Assembly (NCBI RefSeq): GCF_019900845.1
Contig: NZ_CP074570.1
Coordinates: forward strand, 3,100,001-3,164,000
Direction: 5' to 3'
Source of the DNA: Paraneptunicella aestuarii
GTDB lineage: Bacteria; Pseudomonadota; Gammaproteobacteria; Enterobacterales; Alteromonadaceae
DNA: 64,000 nt
In this document: positions 58,301-61,143 of the stretch, piece by piece
Layout of the letters: every line of letters begins with the position of its first letter
Numbering within the stretch: the first letter of the stretch is position 1
The notes under the pieces: generated by a model
The model's database searches: none
Told to the model about the DNA's origin: nothing
The model's input: only the letters and a program-made list of their open reading frames with translations
Position numbers and translations under genes: made by a program

Positions 58301-60679
58301 AGGAACTTGCAATTTAGGCTCAGCAAAGACCACTTCGCGCATATGCGCCAGGTCGCCTTCCATTACCAACAATTGTGCTGATTGCTCAGCCAAGCCTTGG
58401 TAGAAGGCATTAATCCCTGTGGCGGCCTGCATCGGCACCATACCAGAAGTTTTACGCAAGTTGTCTTGCGCGGCCTTATCCACCTTCATGCCGCCGTCGT
58501 TCCACAACGGCCAATCAATGGCTAGAGTATGGCCTGAACGTTTGCCTTCACTCGCCCACTTGTTACGCAGTGCAGCGTAGTGATCCATAAAGTTGTTGGC
58601 GGTAGCGTAATCCGATTGTCCCCAGTTACCCATCGCGCCCGCTAGCGCTGAGAACAGAACAATAAAGTCGATGTCCAGATCTTGCGTTGCCAAATCCAGA
58701 TTCACCGTACCCGTGACTTTAGGCGACATGACCTTGGCAAAGTCTTCACTGGTTTTACGCATGATGAAGCTGTCGTAAATCACACCGGCACTATGGATGA
58801 CACCGTTTAGCTGCTTATGCTTGCTTACGATGTCTTTCACCAAGGCTTGCACTTGCGCGCTGTCAGCAATATCTAATTGCTCATATTCCACCACTCCATT
58901 GCTGCCGTTGCTTGCTGCCAAGTCTTGTAGCTTTTTCAGGTCGGTACGGCGCTGCGCCGTTAACGAAGAGCGACCGGTCAGGATGATTTTCGCGTTTTTG
59001 GTTTGCTTGATAATGTCTTTTGCAAACAAGATCCCCAAGCCGCCCAGACCACCCGTGATCAGGTAAACGCCTGAATCTTTAAATGGCACATGGGTGCTTT
59101 GTGGTACGTTAATGTCAGAAACGGTTTGTTCTTCCCAACGTAATACTTGGCGCTTGCTGTTGCTCTTGTCACCGATAAATTTGATTTCAGGATCTTGCGG
59201 ATTATTAGCAGCAATCTGTAATTGCGCTGCCAGGGCATCGGTTTTTACTGCCGCATTCGACAATACAATTTGTCCAACAAAATGATTGTTTTCCAGCGCT
59301 GCTGATTTTAATAGACCAGAGAAGCCCGCTAATATGGCGCCGTCTTGATTGTCTGGCAGTACCAATTGGAACAATACGCGTCCGTTAGGCTTGTTTTGGA
59401 AAATCTTCTGGATCTTCTCAAAGGCCGCTAACGCATAGGTCTGATAACGAGTATCAATACCCTGTTTCGCATCTGCACTGATATCGTCACACTTGGCATC
59501 TGTTCTACCGGCTAATGCCTTGGCATCAACATTCGGCAGTTCACATATCAGGATATGTTTTTGTAGATAGTTTTGCGTTTCTGCGTGAGTCTCTTCTTGA
59601 GTCTCTCCATGAATAGAGGCGGCATCTTTCCAAACCGAAGATGCATGTAAAATGCCCAGAGTATCCCCTGAACCCGCAGTTAAATCCGCAGGGCTAATAT
59701 CTAATACGCGAGAGGTAAAACCTTGAATTTGAACACACACGTTACCGTTTGCATCGTACAAATCCAAATCGACCTTGCTGACTTTATCCTGATTTTCACT
59801 ACCCGGTGTGTAACGCACCCAAGCTGTCATATCAGCAGTACAAGGCGCGATCACTCGAATAGAAGACAGGGCAAATGGCAATGAAGGTTTGTCAGCAAAT
59901 TTCGCTAAATCATCAACCAGGCCAATAGACGCCTGTAACGCACAATCCATAAGGCTGGGATGCAATACGTAGTCGTTTTCAGTGTCGGCAATGGAGCTGG
60001 GTAAACGCAGCTTGGCGACTAACTCGCCCTCACCTTGCTTGATTTCAACGATGCCTTTATGGGCTGGGCCATAGTTCAAACCGGTTTTAACGAAGGCTTT
60101 GTAAACCGTGTCGGCATCCAGCATTCCGCGCTGCATTTGGGCAGAAAGTGAGTCCAAATCCACAGCATCAGGCGCAACTTGGCTAGTGAAAACCGCTTGC
60201 CCCTGACAGTGAATGACTTCCTGACCATCCACGTCACTATAAATTTCGTAGTCGATGGCGCCCGTTTCGGTTTCGATCAGTGCAATGTTGACGCTTTTTA
60301 GTTTGTTCACAACCACAGGTTGCGCCCAAACGGTATTACGTAATTCCAGAATGGCATCTTCTGGCAGCTCTGGTAGAGCTTGTGCTATCGCCGCACGCGC
60401 CATTTCCAGATAAGCAACACCCGGCAATACTTTAGCCTGTGCCGCCGAGCCCATTTTAACCTGATGATCCGCCAGGAAGAATTCCTCTCCCGAGAAGGTA
60501 GAGCGATAACTTTGCTGCCCTAAATCGGAAGTATTGGTATGTAATAGCGGATGGATGATAGATGCACTGGCAGTGGCTGACGAATTTCTTGAGAATTGCT
60601 TAATGAGCGAGAGCGCGTTGCTTTTGTTTAGCCTCTTGCTTTTCAATTCAGAAACCACGTATTCGATAAAATCAATCAT
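46361..60679 (-). CDS. Trans-AT polyketide synthase: DH-KR-ACP-KS-DH-KR-ACP-KS-KR-ACP-KS-DH
   Basis: A 4,772-residue multimodular PKS without AT domains. Domains by position: N-terminal docking helices (60679-60585), DH1 (about 60550-59700), KR1 (59640-58430), ACP1 (Ser codon 58106-58108), KS2 (57790-56475, Cys 57248-57250), DH2 (55870-55000), KR2 (54960-53750), ACP2 (Ser 53390-53392), KS3 (53075-51780, Cys 52565-52567), KR3 (51090-49680), ACP3 (Ser 49394-49396), KS4 (49090-47790, Cys 48539-48541), DH3 (47255-46400). All KSs keep Cys-His-His. After each KS comes the trans-AT flanking segment ending PTYPFAK.RYW. KRs keep Tyr and Asn and the Asp associated with B-type products. DH2 has YGAAY in place of YGPxF. 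The protein ends after DH3 with no ACP or TE. The first half-module completes KS1 of the upstream protein. Confidence 0.95.
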   Translation of the reverse strand: MIDFIEYVVSELKSKRLNKSNALSLIKQFSRNSSATASASIIHPLLHTNTSDLGQQSYRSTFSGEEFFLADHQVKMGSAAQAKVLPGVAYLEMARAAIAQALPELPEDAILELRNTVWAQPVVVNKLKSVNIALIETETGAIDYEIYSDVDGQEVIHCQGQAVFTSQVAPDAVDLDSLSAQMQRGMLDADTVYKAFVKTGLNYGPAHKGIVEIKQGEGELVAKLRLPSSIADTENDYVLHPSLMDCALQASIGLVDDLAKFADKPSLPFALSSIRVIAPCTADMTAWVRYTPGSENQDKVSKVDLDLYDANGNVCVQIQGFTSRVLDISPADLTAGSGDTLGILHASSVWKDAASIHGETQEETHAETQNYLQKHILICELPNVDAKALAGRTDAKCDDISADAKQGIDTRYQTYALAAFEKIQKIFQNKPNGRVLFQLVLPDNQDGAILAGFSGLLKSAALENNHFVGQIVLSNAAVKTDALAAQLQIAANNPQDPEIKFIGDKSNSKRQVLRWEEQTVSDINVPQSTHVPFKDSGVYLITGGLGGLGILFAKDIIKQTKNAKIILTGRSSLTAQRRTDLKKLQDLAASNGSNGVVEYEQLDIADSAQVQALVKDIVSKHKQLNGVIHSAGVIYDSFIMRKTSEDFAKVMSPKVTGTVNLDLATQDLDIDFIVLFSALAGAMGNWGQSDYATANNFMDHYAALRNKWASEGKRSGHTLAIDWPLWNDGGMKVDKAAQDNLRKTSGMVPMQAATGINAFYQGLAEQSAQLLVMEGDLAHMREVVFAEPKLQVPEPVVDVPVETTVAAAKAAPVKAAKPAGNLVDKMQDYLRKQFSELLKMPAHKIDAQAPLEQYGIDSILAMNLTSELEKTFGSLSKTLFFEYQTLTELTDYLIGAFPAELDKLFGSASQEKAQAKPAPAVAKEAAPLATATPAASGRRGGRRMHRGAALIQGGQTGQFGSKSAFQAEPVAIVGMSGRYPEAWDLEDYWHNLRDGKDCITEVPSDRWDWREYYTDDRTQEGHHFSKWGGFIKGIDEFDPVFFNIIPREAEALDPQERLFLQHAWMAIEDAGYTRAGLRVHRDDDLDGQVGVYVGLMYSEYQLFGPQAAINGKRIGVAGSYASIANRVSYVMNLHGPSMTVDTMCSSSITSIHLACQDLKQGRTDMAIAGGVNLTIHPSKYLILSDWQFISGDGNCQSFGEGGDGYIPGEGVGAVVLKRLSEAERDGNHIYGVIRGSSLNHGGKTNGYSVPNPQAQASVISHALKEANINPRHISYIEAHGTGTKLGDPIEIAALKKVFEEYTQEKQFCLIGSAKSNIGHCESAAGIAGVAKVLLQMQYKQIVPSLHSSTLNPHINFENSPFTVNQVLRPWEQPVVDGKTLPRIAGISSFGAGGSNAHILIEEYTPKTAQSHSEMLADEFDTVIVPISARTEEQLMQKVKDLLAFISKAEQREKETGIKLDLLSLAYTLQVGREPMEERFGLMVSSIEELAKRLQAFVDGEQEIDDAYRGQVKRNKDGMLLISQDDDMKEAIDRWLERRKYTKLLDLWAKGLDVDWDKLYGDIKPNRVSLPTYPFAKLRYWVDIGSATNVDAAGLYKASGLNKASVLHPMLHTNTSDFTQQSYRSNFNGNEFFLSDHQVETSAGAQAKVLPAVAYLEMVRAAVEQALPQAFMSEGGVIELHNTAWAQPLIVSGSKQVTVALEASDSDSIDYQITSLDNQQEALHCQGQAVLTAVSQPLQLDLAQLKGLMQRGSIAPEQFYPAFSNMGIHYGAAYQGVAAIYQGQQQLLAQLHIPAASENSLNDFVLHPSLLDSALQSTLGLVEDFANIPDQPTLPFALDSIRILGSCSTDMYAWIRYSEGSHPGDSVIKLDIDLCDDQGYVVAQLRGFTSRVMDNMASASASGQGSLLAKPEWKSRVASGVAAKAASRDSFAQHHIVLCDMPRVTDKQVASAIDGAQVIELKDKQKDIATRYRDYALHVFSTIKEIFTKQAQDQVKEKVLLQIFAPAKAAKTPQEQSVFAGLAALLKTASMENPNLVGQIILSDAQSAKVVSEHVESALSNVADVAVKFIGKSSEVMGWNITDTTDDAPEAVFKDNGVYLITGGTGGLGLVFAKEILAQTNAATVVLTGRGELSDDKQAQLDEIQQASGSQSKLEYAQLDIASLDAVKKLIAQVQQNHGALNGILHSAGMLADNFIVKKSAEDFAKVQEPKVIGTYNLDEASKELDLDFLALFSSFSGAFGNAAQADYSSANSFMDNYAAYRNQLVAAGQRHGHTLSVNWPLWADGGMTVDETSIDMMQQATGMIPMDNATGMKAFYRALADSYDQALIVEGNVNKMRSVLFGEKLVEATAEAKVETPVAKPVSTPAPVAKQVQAQPVQTAPVAQTSGTAPETSLVNQVQDYLKQQFSDLLKLPAYEIDSKAALEDYGIDSILSMRLTTLLEKTFGSLSKTLFFEYQTIQALAGYLLKAFPDVVQREVGQTAQAQATSSAAAPSAAPVQTAQASAPIAPVMKKKGFSGLGTGLGLGAGKSGRMVQHQEVAIVGLAGRYPQADDLDAFWNNLTQGIDCISEVPADRWDHSKFFDPRRDQLGKTYSKWGGFINDVDKFDPLFFNISPKEAELVDPQERLFLETVWHAIEDAGYSKESIYGGRVGVYVGVMWGQYELYGAEAMLAGNASVPNSSYASVANRISYFFNFSGPSMALDTMCSSSLTAIHLATEALSKGDIDAAIAGGVNISIHPHKYVNLAQGNFQASDGRCRSFGEGGDGYVPGEGVGAVLLKPLDQALLDGDHVYALVRSTAINHGGKTNGYTVPNPVAQGDLVLEALNKGNVDPKTLSYLETHGTGTSLGDPIEITGLNRAFEEFNPEKQFCPIGSVKSNIGHLESAAGIAAISKVLLQLKHNKLVPSLHADTLNPNIDFENSPFYVQTKLADWQRKDNQPRRVGVSSFGAGGSNAHIILEEYIDSRQSAPAINNTLNHSVPEVFVLSARDLNTLVKYAEKYLAFIDGLQSAEDGKDGSDISLAELAYTSQVGRSPLHERLLILANDMSELRDKLQQWLELPKGKEASKDTRKESKSNQVEGIFHGNNKDAKANTGGLIVGEAGEAYLKVIQEKQDLPKIAKLWVSGIDFDWSFIQRQQKLKRVSLPTYPFAKERYWINDHLGSVVASFGGRVEQGANAQAQSQTQGLSQGIRPAPVAVPKQQVFYTPKWDIAKLAKSSAEVSGTTLVFSAGIELSTALQKAHAHSDVVWVEAGDAYKAIDGGHFVANLNSEESLQQLIDGLAENDRLPTQVVHHLNASAGSVNGQIDGQVDGHLNSGFYALFNLCRALMKHKSKQALKLISVQTTDALTDEQSTINATFNTIFGQALAGFFKTLGLEKPNYMAKVLSLPTTEIVEHAQVIADELQAEQWRDKEVRYVNKGESLSREVKRYVVYNTSELPMAELPLKQRGVYLVSGGLGGLGYIIAEYLVKQYQARLVLFGRSEPKAEQQAKIQQLQDLGSEVLYVQADASNLSDMQKVVSEAKAKFSAVNGVIHSAGVNKDAFIIKKTPEEMASVLAPKVLGGLNLDAATKDEDLDLFVMFSSVAGAMGNLGQCDYAYGNHFLDALAQARQSLTDVTADKPLRTGISLSINWPFWAQGGMSISENDVAITEQQTGMAPLPTEIGIASFETLLRSGLVQGVPLYGNVNRIAAYVAPETAVLEAQPVSATTPAATATTVTRTVSFNAEALQERTEEYLKELLSEEIKLPVDRISSDERFESYGIDSVMVGRFNANLERDLGELSKTLLYEYDTIEELAEFLIQEVEETLLNLFKIEATVEEVVQQPIQVQTQAPVYAPEPVVAAAQAAEPVVSAPAQEYIPAPVQNQFNDKIAIVGVHGLYPQSNDLNEYWQNLAQGKDLVEVIPPVRWDAEAMYDNSDDAAQNGKIYCKWGAFVDDFDKFDPGFFNISPNEAKTMDPQERLFISSVWSAIEDAGYTKEQMISLFPKAGSKSADVGVYVGITTNSYNMLTADEWARGNLSASPSSLPWSIANRVSYFFDFQGPSLPVDTACSSSLVALHMACEAIKRNECQAAIAGGVNLYLHPGKYHSLCAKGMLSNDGMCNSFGVGDDGFVPGEGVGTMLLMPLSVAEANGSHIYGTVAGSAFEHAGRSNGYSAPNPNAQAIVIANALKNANVHPETVNYIEGHGTGTGLGDSMEITALNKAFEEFTDKKQFCPIGSVKANLGHSEAAAGVTGIAKILLQMQHKQIAPSIHAEEINPNINFADSPFYLQRELADWNVAEGQPRRAMINSFGAGGVNACVIIDEYIATTQKSQLPEVDFHLFVLSAKNEERLRDYANKMAVFVGQHPELNLTELVYTSQVGREAMAERLAIVVSSLDELKDKLTQWLQQRPTSNLFRATAQTKRGRKAKAVDEALEAMYGEQDLFGIAEKWIAGSDIEWARMYSVVPQRISLPTYPFAKERYWIGDTPAQAVASAETGTAKLHPLVSHNSSTLKSISFTSTLSDKAFYAEDHQVNNEKIFPGAGYVEMACIAGNIAGEQRVAKVTDIVWAAPVSFATGEQTLQTELKPVGDAVEYMVTSLDEDYEKVVHSEGRLYFESDVDVSAELNKAMNKKVPLKALRDQCPMQRNGAYYYKTFAEFGFGYGPGFQTIQEFYGNQNYAITKLKVDDSLMNDFEQFILHPSLIDGALQTVVGLIGSVQPGTPYLPFALDEVLILRPLTQTCYAHVEFAEPGQVDSPMKKFNIQLLNERGEVLAKLKNFYVRALVTAPKSEAVES

Positions 60680-60784
60680 TACACTGTTCTCTATCTAGAG
60701 TTGTTCTATTCGTTTATGTGTCAAACGCGCTGTTTAACGCGTATCAATTGCCACCGTTATGGCACGGATGGCACGAAATTCCTG
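60680..60784. promoter_or_regulatory. Leader region of the large PKS gene
   Basis: The 105 bases between the PKS start and repeat A contain the ribosome binding site (GAGAACA before the ATG on the minus strand). A local repeat at 60750-60773 has GGCAC occurring twice around GGATGGCAC. No clear -35/-10 pair is seen, so transcription may continue from the upstream PKS gene through the repeats. Confidence 0.4.
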
Positions 60785-60888
60785 AGAGTAGTGATAGGTG
60801 TTCAGCAAAACGTCAAATTCATGGATGAATTTGTCGAGCGTACATGGATGTATTCACAGCGTTTTTGATGAACACCTATCACTACTCT
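60785..60888 (+). repeat. Double-hairpin palindromic repeat, copy A
   Basis: Outer arms of 20 perfect bases (60785-60804 and 60869-60888, AGAGTAGTGATAGGTGTTCA and its complement) enclose hairpin 1 (60814-60833, arms CAAATTCA / TGAATTTG, loop TGGA), the linker TCGAGCG (60834-60840), hairpin 2 (60841-60852, TACA-TGGA-TGTA) and TTCACAGCG. It has no coding capacity. The same plan is seen in copies B and C. Confidence 0.85.
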
Positions 60889-60892
60889 TTTT

Positions 60893-60967
60893 ATTCTTTA
60901 TTTGAGGTTACCCCGAAATTCTTTATTTGAGGTTACCCCGAAATTCTTTATTTGAGGTTACCTCGAA
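60893..60967. repeat. Three tandem 25-bp repeats
   Basis: Units 60893-60917, 60918-60942 and 60943-60967 are head to tail, each starting ATTCTTTATTTGAGGTTACC. The first two are identical and the third differs by one base (T for C at 60963). They begin 5 bases after palindrome A and end 21 bases before palindrome B. Function is unknown: a protein-binding array or slippage product are both possible. Confidence 0.9.
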
Positions 60968-60988
60968 CGACCAGGACTGAGCCTTTCA

Positions 60989-61095
60989 GGACTCGGTCAT
61001 GAAGAAAACGAAGACACGCTGCAAGTTCATCCCTGAACGCTCGACCTCGTCATCCCTGACGAGGACGGTCTTCTTATTTCTTCACAACCGAGTCC
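60989..61095 (-). repeat. Double-hairpin palindromic repeat, copy B
   Basis: Outer arms 60989-61015 and 61068-61095 pair with few mismatches (GGACTCGGT... / ...ACCGAGTCC). Read on the minus strand, inside are hairpin 1 (61064-61045, arms CCTCGTCA / TGACGAGG, loop GGGA), the linker TCGAGCG (61044-61038), hairpin 2 (61037-61026, TTCA-GGGA-TGAA) and CTTGCAGCGTGTCTTC. The plan is the same as in copies A and C, in opposite orientation, with different but compensated stem sequences. Confidence 0.82.
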
Positions 61096-61143
61096 AATAG
61101 ATAGTGCTCTTATTGAGTCAAAGTCTTAGGTATGTGGATAACC

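Noticed and set aside
60893..60967. Possible CRISPR array
   Set aside because: The 25-bp units are directly adjacent with no spacers, and no cas genes are present.
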